From a virus, in the IMG/VR virus record IMGVR_UViG_3300047508_000105, positions 1-36,293 of that record: DNA of 36,293 nt. The stretch is one strand, 5' to 3'. Positions 16,696 to 23,314 of the stretch are shown here, piece after piece. A model generated the notes under the pieces. The model was given only the letters and a program-made list of their open reading frames with translations. It was not told where the DNA came from and ran no database searches. Each line of letters opens with the position of its first letter. Positions within the stretch are counted from its first letter, which is position 1. Made by a program: the position numbers and the translations under genes.

Positions 16696-16976
16696 TGGCC
16701 CGCCTCGTCTACCGAGACGACACCCGCAGTGTCTGGGAAGTCGACGACCAGCCCGGTGTCATCGATCACGTCGACTACGGCGCCCCTCAGATGGATGGGT
16801 CACTCCTCCCGCTGCCGATGGCGAACCGGATGGACCAGGCGTTCGACGGCCTCAAACAGATCCGCGATTCGAGCGGCACGCTCACTCTCGCTCAACTCTC
16901 GAACGCCGTACGCGTCCTCGCCGGAGCCGTCATTGCCCTCGGCCGGCTGTACCTCGGCCGCATCGAGACGGACTGA
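16695..16976 (+). CDS. Small tail-associated protein, unknown
   Basis: A 93-residue protein whose ATG overlaps the previous stop and whose own stop overlaps the endolysin start. The β-start RLVYRDDTRSVWEVDDQPG is followed by a helical half with TLAQLSNAVRVLAGAVIALG, which could be amphipathic or weakly membrane-associated. No family is recognised. Position between fibre tip and endolysin suggests a minor virion protein. Confidence 0.7.
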   Translation: MARLVYRDDTRSVWEVDDQPGVIDHVDYGAPQMDGSLLPLPMANRMDQAFDGLKQIRDSSGTLTLAQLSNAVRVLAGAVIALGRLYLGRIETD

Positions 16977-17767
16977 TGAACCCGCTCTACCCGCTGGCCC
17001 GGATAGACCTGCTCGGCGAGGCGCAGACCCAGCCGAAGATCCTGCCACGGCTCGTCATCCTCCACACCAACGCCTCACCGGGCACCGTCACCCCGGCACA
17101 GCTCCGCGCCTACATGGGTCGAGCCGACGTCGGTGTCGAATGCACCTTCGATGTCGGCTCCGACGGTGCGGTCTGGCAGTACATGCCGGCCAATGTCCGC
17201 GCCGACTGCAACTACCAGGCCAATCCGTTCGCCGTGTCCATCGAAACCCAGGACCGCGGTTCGGCCACCCTGAACGTGACGCCGTGGACGCGGGCGCAGG
17301 TCGACGCTCTCGTCGAAGTCCTCGCCTGGCTCCGCGACGAATGGCAGATCCCGATGGTCCGCGCCGCGCACTGGTCCGGGTCCGGTGTCGGAGCGCACCG
17401 CGACTTCCCGCAATGGTCCCTCACCGGCCACTCGTGTCCCGGTGACGCCCGCTTCGCTCAAGTCCCCGACATCATCGCTCGAGCAGCCGTCTTCGGTCGG
17501 CAACCACCGCAGCCGCCGGCGCCGAACCATCCGACTCTGCCCGCCGGGCTCGTGCCGCTCTACACCGAGGAGTCCGACGTGAACCCGTACCGCATCACCA
17601 ACCCGAACCGGCCGACCCAGTTGATCCGGTGGCCCTCAGGCGCTCTCGGATGGTGCTCGCATGCCGAAGCCGCGCTCTACCCGGAAAGCCACTCAGAACC
17701 CGATACAGCCACCTTTGACGCCCTCGTAGCCGCTTGCACCGTCCCCGCCGTGCCATCAGGGCAGTGA
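16976..17767 (+). CDS. Endolysin: N-acetylmuramoyl-L-alanine amidase
   Basis: A 263-residue lysin that cleaves the bond between muramic acid and the stem peptide. The Amidase_2 domain spans about residues 20-165. LVILHTNASPG carries zinc ligand His30, VGAHRDFPQ carries His141, and TGHSCPGDARF carries Cys154 with the conserved CPGD. After a Pro-rich linker (QPPQPPAPNHP) the C-terminal ~80 residues (YRITNPNRPTQLIRWPSGAL...) form a probable cell-wall-binding domain. No signal peptide, so release depends on a holin. Small membrane genes follow. Confidence 0.92.
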   Translation: MNPLYPLARIDLLGEAQTQPKILPRLVILHTNASPGTVTPAQLRAYMGRADVGVECTFDVGSDGAVWQYMPANVRADCNYQANPFAVSIETQDRGSATLNVTPWTRAQVDALVEVLAWLRDEWQIPMVRAAHWSGSGVGAHRDFPQWSLTGHSCPGDARFAQVPDIIARAAVFGRQPPQPPAPNHPTLPAGLVPLYTEESDVNPYRITNPNRPTQLIRWPSGALGWCSHAEAALYPESHSEPDTATFDALVAACTVPAVPSGQ

Positions 17768-17809
17768 CACCCTCTCGTCGTTCTCGCAAGCCCTGAAGGA
17801 GGACAGCCG

Positions 17810-17836
17810 ATGGGCGACGTATATCGGTGTCGGTAG
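17810..17836 (+). other. Eight-codon mini-ORF with strong RBS, in frame with next gene
   Basis: AAGGAGGA precedes ATG 17810, which encodes MGDVYRCR and stops at TAG 17834-17836. The next ATG (17840) lies three bases later in the same frame, so the membrane protein is separated from this start only by an amber codon and one Val codon. Either a re-initiation leader or an amber-interrupted N-terminal extension. Confidence 0.5.
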
Positions 17837-17839
17837 GTC

Positions 17840-18163
17840 ATGTCGCGGATCTACGGCGACATCAGCCCAGCCCTGGCGACGGCGATAGTTGCCATCCTCG
17901 TCGCGGCCATCAGCGGCTACTACTCGCTCAAAGGTGCCAAGGTTGCCGGCAAGGCAGAAGAACGCCGAGCGGCGACCGAGGAGTTCACCGCCGTCATCAG
18001 GGAGTTACGCGCCGATCTCACCAGGGCACACAAACGTCTCCGCGCGTGCGAAGCGGGACGTATCGGAGAAGCCGAACGAATCTCAGCGTTGCAGGCGCAG
18101 GTCAACAATCTGCGCCGCACCGTCGAGATCCTGGAGGCACGAGATGAAGGCCCCAACCTTTGA
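17840..18163 (+). CDS. Single-TM coiled-coil protein (lysis accessory/holin-like)
   Basis: A 107-residue protein with one N-terminal membrane segment (ALATAIVAILVAAISGYYSL, about 11-30). A long charged coiled coil follows (EERRAATEEFTAVIRELRAD; ISALQAQVNNLRRTVEILEA). This layout occurs in phage lysis cassettes (holin-associated or spanin-like inner-membrane proteins) and the gene follows the endolysin. The direct RBS is weak. Translation may depend on the strong RBS of the mini-ORF just upstream. It overlaps the next small membrane gene. Confidence 0.7.
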   Translation: MSRIYGDISPALATAIVAILVAAISGYYSLKGAKVAGKAEERRAATEEFTAVIRELRADLTRAHKRLRACEAGRIGEAERISALQAQVNNLRRTVEILEARDEGPNL

Positions 18164-18236
18164 CTGGCGCTGGCTCGCCGTTTTCACCGTGTTCCTGGTG
18201 GTGCTCGCGTTCGTCCTGGTCGCCGTCGTCACCTGA
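18144..18236 (+). CDS. Tiny single-TM protein (30 aa)
   Basis: ATG 18144, six bases after GGAGG, lies inside the end of the preceding gene. The 30-residue product is a basic/aromatic head (KAPTFDWRW) and one hydrophobic helix of about 19 residues (LAVFTVFLVVLAFVLVAVV). It is the last gene before the terminator. Likely a small lysis-associated membrane protein; holin identity is possible but not demonstrable. Confidence 0.65.
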   Translation: MKAPTFDWRWLAVFTVFLVVLAFVLVAVVT

Positions 18237-18250
18237 CGGGTTAACGCGAA

Positions 18251-18274
18251 AAAGCACCCCCGAAGGGGTGCTTT
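18251..18274. terminator. Bidirectional intrinsic terminator between convergent units
   Basis: A perfect 10-bp stem, AAAGCACCCC/GGGGTGCTTT, with a 4-base loop. Read leftward the loop is UUCG closed by C-G, and the stem is followed by a run of T (positions 18254 to 18249 on the minus strand), a good intrinsic terminator. Rightward it has a shorter T tract. It separates the rightward lysis genes from the leftward small-gene block. Confidence 0.85.
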
Positions 18275-18278
18275 CGGT

Positions 18279-18446
18279 TCAGGCCTTCCGGCCATGCCAC
18301 GCCTGGTGGCGCTGGGCCTCTACCTGGGTGAAGTAGAACCCCCGGTAGGTCACCTGCTCGCCGCAGGTGCAAGCGAGCCGGTAAGCCCCGTCCTTCCAAG
18401 GCGTTTCCGCCTCGGCTGGCGTGACGGTGGTGGAGAAGTTGGTCAT
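18279..18446 (-). CDS. CxC/HxxxH microprotein, leftward
   Basis: A 55-residue protein, ATG at 18446 with AAGGGG upstream. An in-frame ATG at 18482 would add 12 residues and is coupled (TGATG) to an upstream 24-codon open frame. The sequence carries CTCG and a QRHQAWHGRK end, a possible CxC...HxxxH zinc site, with an aromatic β-strand (YRGFYFTQ) between. It is read from promoter P1 and ends just before the bidirectional terminator. Function unknown. Position in a leftward insert within the late operon is moron-like. Confidence 0.68.
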   Translation of the reverse strand: MTNFSTTVTPAEAETPWKDGAYRLACTCGEQVTYRGFYFTQVEAQRHQAWHGRKA

Positions 18447-18541
18447 GGTGACCCCTTTCGGTTGGTGGTGTTTGGTTTCCATCACTTCCGATTGGCCTTT
18501 GGTTTGCGGTGCCAAACCGCCGTGCTCCGGTCTTGCCGGCT

Positions 18542-18553
18542 GCCCCTAGGGGC
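18542..18553. promoter_or_regulatory. Perfect 12-bp palindrome downstream of P1
   Basis: GCCCCTAGGGGC is its own reverse complement and lies about 3-14 bases inside the predicted P1 transcript. Possible operator or short RNA hairpin. Confidence 0.4.
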
Positions 18554-18562
18554 TATGTAGTT

Positions 18563-18591
18563 ATTAAACACCTATCCGCACACACTGTCAA
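18563..18591 (-). promoter_or_regulatory. Leftward promoter P1 (TTGACA-17-TTTAAT)
   Basis: On the minus strand TTGACA (18591-18586) is followed after exactly 17 bases by TTTAAT (18568-18563). Where the related promoters P2 and P3 have ATG six bases after the -10, P1 has ATA (18556-18554), opening a 24-codon frame that ends TGATG at 18482. The gene ATG at 18446 is about 110 bases from the predicted start of transcription. Confidence 0.82.
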
Positions 18592-18603
18592 CACCTAATC
18601 GCA
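18567..18603 (-). promoter_or_regulatory. Tandem operator repeats on P1
   Basis: Two direct copies of a 14-mer, TGCGATTAGGTGTT (18603-18590) and TGCGGATAGGTGTT (18580-18567), spaced 23 bp start to start. They overlap the -35 and -10 regions. The same geometry recurs at P2 and P3. Confidence 0.75.
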
Positions 18604-18610
18604 CAAAGGT

Positions 18611-18799
18611 TCAGGACTTCCGCTGCCGGTACATCTCGGCCTGATGCTCCCGCCACGCTGTCGCACACTTGGCGCACAACGTCTCTCCGGCTCGTTGGTG
18701 CCGGCGGGCGGCCGCGACCGTCCCGTGAGGTTGTAGACGGCGAGGGGGACCGCCTCGCTGGCGGTCCCGGTACTCGGCGAAACGTGAACGCTCGGTCAT
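18611..18799 (-). CDS. Small Cys-pair protein, paralogue of 34384-34581
   Basis: A 62-residue basic protein. Key features are RDRQRGGPPRRLQP, GTVAAARRH, GETLCAKCATAW and a helical EMYRQRK end. The GT-x-AAARRH-x-R-x-GE-x-LCA-x-C block is shared with the gene at 34384-34581, about half of the residues matching by eye. It belongs to the common actinophage small proteins with one CxxC pair, of unknown function. ATG 18799 overlaps the stop of the upstream gene. It is transcribed leftward from P2. Confidence 0.75.
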   Translation of the reverse strand: MTERSRFAEYRDRQRGGPPRRLQPHGTVAAARRHQRAGETLCAKCATAWREHQAEMYRQRKS

Positions 18800-18990
18800 A
18801 ACCGCACCCCGCGGCGGCGAGCGATGGCTTCGATGATCTCGACGTTACGGAGGCAGCGCCCGGTCCCATCGGCCGACCGTCCCCGATCGGCCCGGCGAGG
18901 TGCTGCCAGCTGGGTCCAACTGAACATCTGATTGCGCCAGGCGATGTAAGCGGTGCGGAGTTCTTCGTCGTTCATGTCGAGGAACCTCAT
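18796..18990 (-). CDS. Small helical protein, unknown
   Basis: A 64-residue protein, ATG 18990 with GGAGG seven bases upstream, overlapping the preceding stop as TGATG; GTG 18993 is an alternative start. The helical start FLDMNDEELRTAYIAWRNQM is followed by an Arg-rich loop and a final helix NVEIIEAIARRRG. It is the middle gene of the leftward P2 unit. No family is recognised. Confidence 0.68.
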   Translation of the reverse strand: MRFLDMNDEELRTAYIAWRNQMFSWTQLAAPRRADRGRSADGTGRCLRNVEIIEAIARRRGVRL

Positions 18991-19148
18991 CACTTCACCT
19001 CCAGAGCGGCGAGGCGGGTCTCGGCCTTGATGAGGAGCGAGATGTTGATCTCGCAGGGCGGGTAGCCCTTGCTGATCTGGGCGTCGTAGGCGGCGGTGCG
19101 CTCTGCGATTTCTGCGGTGAGGGTTTCGATGTCCTGCGTCGTTGTCAT
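18990..19148 (-). CDS. 52-residue leaderless gene, P2 unit
   Basis: Starts MTTTQDIETLTAEIAERTAA and continues as a helical, acidic/basic protein. ATG 19148 lies six bases after the P2 -10 element. The predicted transcript therefore begins at or next to the start codon, and translation would be leaderless, a mode common in actinobacteria. A gene of identical length also beginning MTTT stands at P3 (34578-34736), but the rest of the two sequences does not align well. First gene of a three-gene leftward unit. Function unknown. Confidence 0.75.
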   Translation of the reverse strand: MTTTQDIETLTAEIAERTAAYDAQISKGYPPCEINISLLIKAETRLAALEVK

Positions 19149-19154
19149 GTCTCT

Positions 19155-19183
19155 ATTAAACACCCTACCGCACACGTTGTCAA
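19155..19183 (-). promoter_or_regulatory. Leftward promoter P2 (TTGACA-17-TTTAAT), leaderless
   Basis: TTGACA (19183-19178), 17-base spacer, TTTAAT (19160-19155), then six bases to ATG 19148. A consensus-like sigma-70 promoter. Confidence 0.85.
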
Positions 19184-19195
19184 CACCTAGACGCA
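19159..19195 (-). promoter_or_regulatory. Tandem operator repeats on P2
   Basis: Direct 14-mers TGCGTCTAGGTGTT (19195-19182) and TGCGGTAGGGTGTT (19172-19159), again at 23-bp period and overlapping the core promoter. Confidence 0.75.
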
Positions 19196-19206
19196 CAAAG
19201 GTGGAC

Positions 19207-19389
19207 ATGGCTCATTACGCGAAGTTCATCGCCGCCTTGGCCGCCGCCCTCGCGGTGACCGGCACCTGTCTCGCCGACGGCCATATCACCGCGGCGGAAT
19301 GGGTTGCCATCGCCGTCGCCTTCGTCGGAGCACTCGCCGTCCGCCAGGTCACCAACGCACCCGCCGAGGAGCAGCATGACGCAATCTGA
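19207..19389 (+). CDS. Holin (two TM segments)
   Basis: A 60-residue protein with ATG 19207 and AAAGG five bases upstream. The sequence HYAKFIAALAAALAVTGTC, then DGHITAAEWVAIAVAFVGAL and VRQVTNAP, is the familiar actinophage holin layout: a first membrane helix, a short 'DGxIT-x-x-EW' turn, a second helix, then a polar tail. It would permeabilise the membrane to release the amidase. It lies 1.4 kb from the endolysin because the leftward small-gene block intervenes. It overlaps the next membrane gene. Confidence 0.82.
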   Translation: MAHYAKFIAALAAALAVTGTCLADGHITAAEWVAIAVAFVGALAVRQVTNAPAEEQHDAI

Positions 19390-19519
19390 TGTCGCCTACC
19401 TGATCGCCGCCATCCTGTTCGCCGTCGTGTTCGTCATGAACCTCGTCGAACGCGCCGTCGTCGCCGCCTTGTACGCCGCCGGGCTCACGGCTCTCGCTGT
19501 CGGCCTGCTCATCACCTAA
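19376..19519 (+). CDS. Second small membrane protein of lysis cluster
   Basis: A 47-residue protein, ATG 19376 after GAGGAG, inside the holin 3' end. Two hydrophobic helices (VAYLIAAILFAVVFVMNLV; VVAALYAAGLTALAVGLLI) separated by ERA. Size and coupling to the holin suggest a co-holin or antiholin, as adjacent actinophage membrane proteins often do. Not proven by any motif. Confidence 0.72.
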   Translation: MTQSDVAYLIAAILFAVVFVMNLVERAVVAALYAAGLTALAVGLLIT

Positions 19520-19533
19520 CCAAAGGGAGCAAC

Positions 19534-20253
19534 ATGCAATCAGAAGGAATCATCGCCCCCGACGGCGACCTGTTCCTCAAGGTCATACGCGGTGAGACAT
19601 GGTCGACCCCCGAATATCCGCCCGACCCGACCCACCGTGAGATTGCCCGGTGGGCCCTCCCGCGCGCCGACCTGCCCGCGGCGGTGAACGACTGGCGCAC
19701 CGCGAACTTCCGGCACTTCTCGAAAGGCTGGGGGAAACTCGCCGTCGCCCGAGCAGCGCAACGCATCCACGGGATGCCGTTCATCTACGGCGCGCTCTGG
19801 CTACGCGTGTTCCGCGGTAACGGCGACGTCGAAGAACTCGGCCTCGCCTCACTCCGCGTCGTCACGAACGCCGGTGTCGCCTACCTGACCGCCGACATCG
19901 CCGGCGGCGCCAACGACTCGAACCTGTTCAAGTTCCACGGCTTCGGCACCGGTGGCACCGCCGAAGCCGCCGCCGACACCGCACTCGTCACCGAGGAAAC
20001 CACCCAGTACAACCCGGACAGCACCCGCCCCACCGGCTCGCAAGCCTCGAGCACCAACACCTATACGACCGTTGCGACGTACTCGCCGGACTCGGGTGCG
20101 ACCAGAGCGATCACCGAGCACGGGATCTTCACCCAAGCGGCGACCGGTGGCGGCACCCTGTGGGATCGCACCCTGTTCTCGGTCGTCAACCTCGTCGCCT
20201 CGAGCGACTCACTCCAAGCCACATACGTCGCGACCTTCCCCGCAGGGAGCTGA
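19534..20253 (+). CDS. Virion structural protein (minor tail type)
   Basis: A 239-residue protein. After a helical N-terminal part it contains FHGFGTGGTAEAAADTALVT and EETTQYNPDSTRPTGS, then YSPDSGATRAITEHGIFTQA and GGGTLWDRTLFSVVNL. This is a phage structural family in which FHGFGTG, NPD, TEHG and LWDRT are landmarks. SD GGGAGC precedes ATG 19534. It opens a second structural block downstream of the lysis genes. Exact place in the virion unknown. Confidence 0.78.
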   Translation: MQSEGIIAPDGDLFLKVIRGETWSTPEYPPDPTHREIARWALPRADLPAAVNDWRTANFRHFSKGWGKLAVARAAQRIHGMPFIYGALWLRVFRGNGDVEELGLASLRVVTNAGVAYLTADIAGGANDSNLFKFHGFGTGGTAEAAADTALVTEETTQYNPDSTRPTGSQASSTNTYTTVATYSPDSGATRAITEHGIFTQAATGGGTLWDRTLFSVVNLVASSDSLQATYVATFPAGS

Positions 20254-20256
20254 GTT

Positions 20257-20811
20257 ATGCCTGTCAACTTGTGGACCGCACCGTCGGCGCCGCTCGCTCC
20301 CGGCACGTCGATCGCGCAGAACACGTTCACCGCGGCGAAGGATCTCCCGGTCGGCGAGTTCGCCACCAACTTCCCGATCATCTACGGCGGCACCCTCAGC
20401 CCCGGCAGCCACATCCAGATCGAGGCGTGGGGCGTCGCGTCGAACACGGGGACGCCGACCCTCGCGCTCGGTATCTACTGGGGACTCGTCGCCGGTACCG
20501 CCATCGCCGTCAGCACCGCGAAGACGACGACGACCGCCATGACGAACTGGGAATGGCATCTCTGGTACACGTCGCGGATCATCGGCGTCGGCACGGCCAC
20601 CACCGGCGGTTCGATCGTCGGTTCCGGCTACTGGAACCTGCCGACCTCGCTCACGGCGTGGACGCAGATACGGCTCCCCGAAACCGCACCGGCGGCGGTC
20701 GCCATCGACACGACCATCAACAAACAGATCTCGATCGGTGCGACGTGGGGCACGTCGAGCATCTCGAACACGATCACCTGTCATGAGTGCCTCGTAGAAG
20801 TTCACGGCTGA
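20257..20811 (+). CDS. Virion-associated β protein
   Basis: A 184-residue protein rich in Thr, Ser, Ala and Trp with β-sandwich character (FPIIYGGTLSPGSHIQIEAW; WEWHLWYTSRIIGVGTATTG; AWTQIRLPE). It begins four bases after the previous stop. Composition and position among fibre genes indicate an exposed tail or decoration protein. No enzymatic motif. Confidence 0.68.
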   Translation: MPVNLWTAPSAPLAPGTSIAQNTFTAAKDLPVGEFATNFPIIYGGTLSPGSHIQIEAWGVASNTGTPTLALGIYWGLVAGTAIAVSTAKTTTTAMTNWEWHLWYTSRIIGVGTATTGGSIVGSGYWNLPTSLTAWTQIRLPETAPAAVAIDTTINKQISIGATWGTSSISNTITCHECLVEVHG

Positions 20812-20812
20812 T

Positions 20813-21073
20813 GTGGCCGGCTTCGTTCTCCCCTACACCGACCCGGCGACCTGGCAGCCGATCCCCGTATCCGGTGCGGCCGGACAGGTACACGTAACGA
20901 ACCCGTCGACCGACGCGCCGTGCTACATCAACATCTACACGCAGAGCGGCACGTTCATCTTCTCCGGCTGGAAATGCCATCCGCTCGAGACGATCATCGT
21001 CACGTTTCCCGCCGGAGCCACCTGTAGAGCGGCTTCGTGCGGTCCGATGACCGCTGACGTCACGGCCGGCTGA
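20813..21073 (+). CDS. Small β-rich virion protein
   Basis: An 86-residue protein from GTG 20813, one base after the preceding stop. Alternating hydrophobic strands (GQVHVTNPSTDAPCYINIYT; TFIFSGWKC; ETIIVTFPAGATC) predict a small β-sandwich like a fibre head or decoration domain. Four cysteines are present, unusual for phage structural proteins. It overlaps the repeat-fibre start. Confidence 0.65.
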   Translation: MAGFVLPYTDPATWQPIPVSGAAGQVHVTNPSTDAPCYINIYTQSGTFIFSGWKCHPLETIIVTFPAGATCRAASCGPMTADVTAG

Positions 21074-22635
21074 TGGCCGTCGCCGTCGACGCAATCGGCC
21101 CCGGAGCGTCCGGTCAGACCAACGGAATCAACCCGCCCGGCGTCGCGTTGACGTGGTCGCACACCTGCACCGGGTCGGACCTTCTCCTCGTCGTCGGTGT
21201 CTGTTGCACCGTCAACCCGGACACCGGACTGTCGACGACGGCGACGTACAACGCCGTGTCGATGACATCGCTCGGTGTCGTCCATTCCGGCGGGTCGACG
21301 TCGGGTTACGTCCAGTTCTTCTATCTGATCAACCCGGCGACCAGTGCTCATAACGTCGTCGTCACCGCAGCCGGTAGCACCGGAGGTGCCGTCGACTACG
21401 GCGGCGGTTCGATCTCGTTCACCGGCGTCCACCAGACGACGCCGCTGAGCTCGCCGTTCACGAACACGGCGAACGGGACCAGTGTCTCGGTCAACGTGAC
21501 CGGCACCACCTCGGGCAACTTTGTCGTCGACACCGCGTGCGCCGGGACGAGCATGACGTCGGTCGGCGGCGCGCAGACCCAACGGATCCACGCCAACACC
21601 GGTAGCGGCGCCGCCGCCAACCAGCTCGGCATGTCGACCGCGCCGGCCGGTGGCACCGTCACCATGACGTGGAACGGCGGGTCCGACTTCTGGGGCACCA
21701 TCGCCGCCGAAGTCCTCCCGTCGACCGGTGCCGCCGTTGATCTTTCCGCCGCTCCATCCGGCGTGTTCGCCGGTCCCGGCGCTCAAGGTCCGCTCGCGTT
21801 CCAGTGGCAGCAACGTTTCGGTGTCGACCCGTCGGGCGGTCTGTTCACGACAAGTCTCGCCGGGTCGGTCACGCCGACCGGTGCGCTGGTGAGACAGGAC
21901 AACAAGGCGTTGGCCGGGTCGAGCACCGCTACCGGCACACCGGCGAAACAGGTACAGAAACCGCTGGCCGGGTCGAGCACCTCGACCGGTGCGCTCGCCA
22001 AACAGGCGCAGAAAGCGTTCGCCGGCAGCTCGACACCGTCGGGGACGCTCACCTCCATCAAGGTCGTGCTCCGAGCGTTCGCCGGTTCCGTGACGGCCAC
22101 CAGCACTCTCGTCAAACAGGTCGCCAAAGCCCTCGCGGGGTCGACCAGCCCGAGCGGCACCTTGGCGAAGCAGGACGCCAAGGCGCTCGCCGGGTCGGCG
22201 ACCCCGGCGGGCGCTTTGGCGAAACAGGCCCGCAAGGCGTTCGCCGGCACCTCCACCGCGACCGGGGCACTATCGACGGTCCGTGTCCTCCTCCGCTCGT
22301 ACGCGGGCAGCGTGACCGCCGCCGGTGTCCTCGTACGGCAGGCTCAGAAGGCGCTCAGCGGCTCGAGCACGCCGTCGGGCACGATCACACGTCAGACGGC
22401 CAAAGGACTCGCAGGAACCGTCACAGCATCCGGCGCCCTGGCGAAGCTGGTCCGCAAGGCGTACGCCGGGACACTCACCGCCGTCGGCTCGCTGATCGCC
22501 GCCCTCGTCGGCGCCCAACAACCGGCTGCCATCAAGGAACGCCGCACCTGGCGGGTCGACGGCCGGCGCACGTGGACCGTCGACAACCGGCGTATCTGGC
22601 GCGTCGACAACCGGCGCACATGGGAAGAGGACTGA
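21073..22635 (+). CDS. Tail fibre with 12 tandem 18-20-residue repeats
   Basis: A 520-residue protein. The first ~250 residues are a Thr/Ser/Gly-rich β domain of a type common in phage fibres (LTWSHTCTGSDLLLVVGVCC; GSISFTGVHQTTPL; WGTIAAEVLP). Residues about 262-483 consist of twelve consecutive units of the form [LFY]AGS-x-T-x-x-G-x-L-x-[KR]Q-x-x-K-x. Units 4 and 8 are lengthened to 20 residues and end with VVLRA or VLLRS. The end carries four copies of an 8-residue R-R-x-W-x-V-D motif. The protein is probably a trimeric fibre shaft. Repeat number may vary by recombination. Confidence 0.82.
   Translation: MAVAVDAIGPGASGQTNGINPPGVALTWSHTCTGSDLLLVVGVCCTVNPDTGLSTTATYNAVSMTSLGVVHSGGSTSGYVQFFYLINPATSAHNVVVTAAGSTGGAVDYGGGSISFTGVHQTTPLSSPFTNTANGTSVSVNVTGTTSGNFVVDTACAGTSMTSVGGAQTQRIHANTGSGAAANQLGMSTAPAGGTVTMTWNGGSDFWGTIAAEVLPSTGAAVDLSAAPSGVFAGPGAQGPLAFQWQQRFGVDPSGGLFTTSLAGSVTPTGALVRQDNKALAGSSTATGTPAKQVQKPLAGSSTSTGALAKQAQKAFAGSSTPSGTLTSIKVVLRAFAGSVTATSTLVKQVAKALAGSTSPSGTLAKQDAKALAGSATPAGALAKQARKAFAGTSTATGALSTVRVLLRSYAGSVTAAGVLVRQAQKALSGSSTPSGTITRQTAKGLAGTVTASGALAKLVRKAYAGTLTAVGSLIAALVGAQQPAAIKERRTWRVDGRRTWTVDNRRIWRVDNRRTWEED
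21854..22510 (+). repeat. Tandem 54-60-bp coding repeats in fibre gene
   Basis: Twelve degenerate 54-bp units (two of 60 bp) encode the AGSxTxxGxLxKQ shaft repeats. Conserved DNA words such as GCCGGGTCGAGCACC recur. The units are diverged, so this is a protein-level repeat and not a recent DNA expansion. Confidence 0.8.
22543..22628 (+). repeat. Short tandem repeats at fibre C terminus
   Basis: Four ~24-bp units encode R-R-T-W-R-V-D-G / R-R-T-W-T-V-D-N / R-R-I-W-R-V-D-N / R-R-T-W. Close DNA similarity (CGGCGCACNTGG) indicates recent duplication. Confidence 0.75.
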
Positions 22636-22988
22636 TGACGACCGGCCCGATAACCAGATTCATCAACGACGAACAACCCGACTACGTCGAGACGTTCATC
22701 TCCAACGGTGTCTCCCCCGACATGTCGACCGGCTGGACGTTCTCGGTCGTCATCACCACGACCACCGGGACACCGACAACACTGCTCACCAAGTCGACGG
22801 GGATCACCGGCGCCGCCGGCGGTGTCGTGACCGTCATGTTCACCGGCGTCGAGCTCGCCACCGCTCTCGTGACCGCCACGTTCGCCGTCGACAACGTCTC
22901 GTACCTGATGTTCCTCACCGCGCGCCGTACCGCCGACACGTCGGATCTGACCGCGTCCCGCCAGCTCCTCATGAAATGGCGGCCGTGA
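22635..22988 (+). CDS. Small β protein, last gene of structural block
   Basis: A 117-residue protein, ATG 22635 overlapping the fibre stop. It is Thr/Val-rich with β strands (TGWTFSVVITTTTGTPTTLL; GGVVTVMFTGVELATALVTA; NVSYLMFLTARRT), resembling small baseplate or fibre-adaptor domains. It ends with a helical QLLMKW. A strong terminator follows at 23020-23063. Role unknown; virion association inferred from position. Confidence 0.68.
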   Translation: MTTGPITRFINDEQPDYVETFISNGVSPDMSTGWTFSVVITTTTGTPTTLLTKSTGITGAAGGVVTVMFTGVELATALVTATFAVDNVSYLMFLTARRTADTSDLTASRQLLMKWRP

Positions 22989-23019
22989 ACTAACCTCACC
23001 ATCGCTGCATCCACGCATT

Positions 23020-23063
23020 CAGCCCACCGGGTCGGTCCCCTCAGGCCAGCACCCGGTGGGCTG
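23020..23063 (+). terminator. Terminator after structural operon
   Basis: A perfect 13-bp stem, CAGCCCACCGGGT/ACCCGGTGGGCTG, with an 18-base loop, followed by TTTGCGTT. It ends rightward late transcription and faces the leftward lysogeny genes. Confidence 0.82.
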
Positions 23064-23071
23064 TTTGCGTT

Positions 23072-23314
23072 CTAGCGGTAGGTCTTCGGAGTCGGCGGCG
23101 GCAAGCGTCGCATCGCTTCGGCTTGTGCAGCCGATTTCCGACGGCTGCGGATGACGAACGGGACGAGGATGGCAACCGCGACGAAGCTGACGACGATCTC
23201 CGCCGCCGAGGTGCTCCCCATCCGGATGCCTACCAGCGCGCCGTACGCGCCGACGAGGATCGCCGCCACCGATATGAGTATCCGCCGGGCCTTTACCTGA
23301 TCTGCTGTCGCCAT
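23072..23314 (-). CDS. Membrane protein (two TM), leftward
   Basis: An 80-residue protein from ATG 23314 (GTG 23332 would add six residues). Two hydrophobic segments (ILISVAAILVGAYGALVGI; AAEIVVSFVAVAILVPFVI) are followed by a basic cytoplasmic tail ending LPPPTPKTYR. It lies downstream of the integrase on the same strand and may be expressed from the prophage. Such genes sometimes act in superinfection exclusion, but no motif supports this. Function unknown. Confidence 0.7.
   Translation of the reverse strand: MATADQVKARRILISVAAILVGAYGALVGIRMGSTSAAEIVVSFVAVAILVPFVIRSRRKSAAQAEAMRRLPPPTPKTYR

Noticed and set aside
21854-22510. Tandem repeats as a CRISPR array
   Set aside because: Repeats are coding, in frame, contiguous without spacers and diverged.
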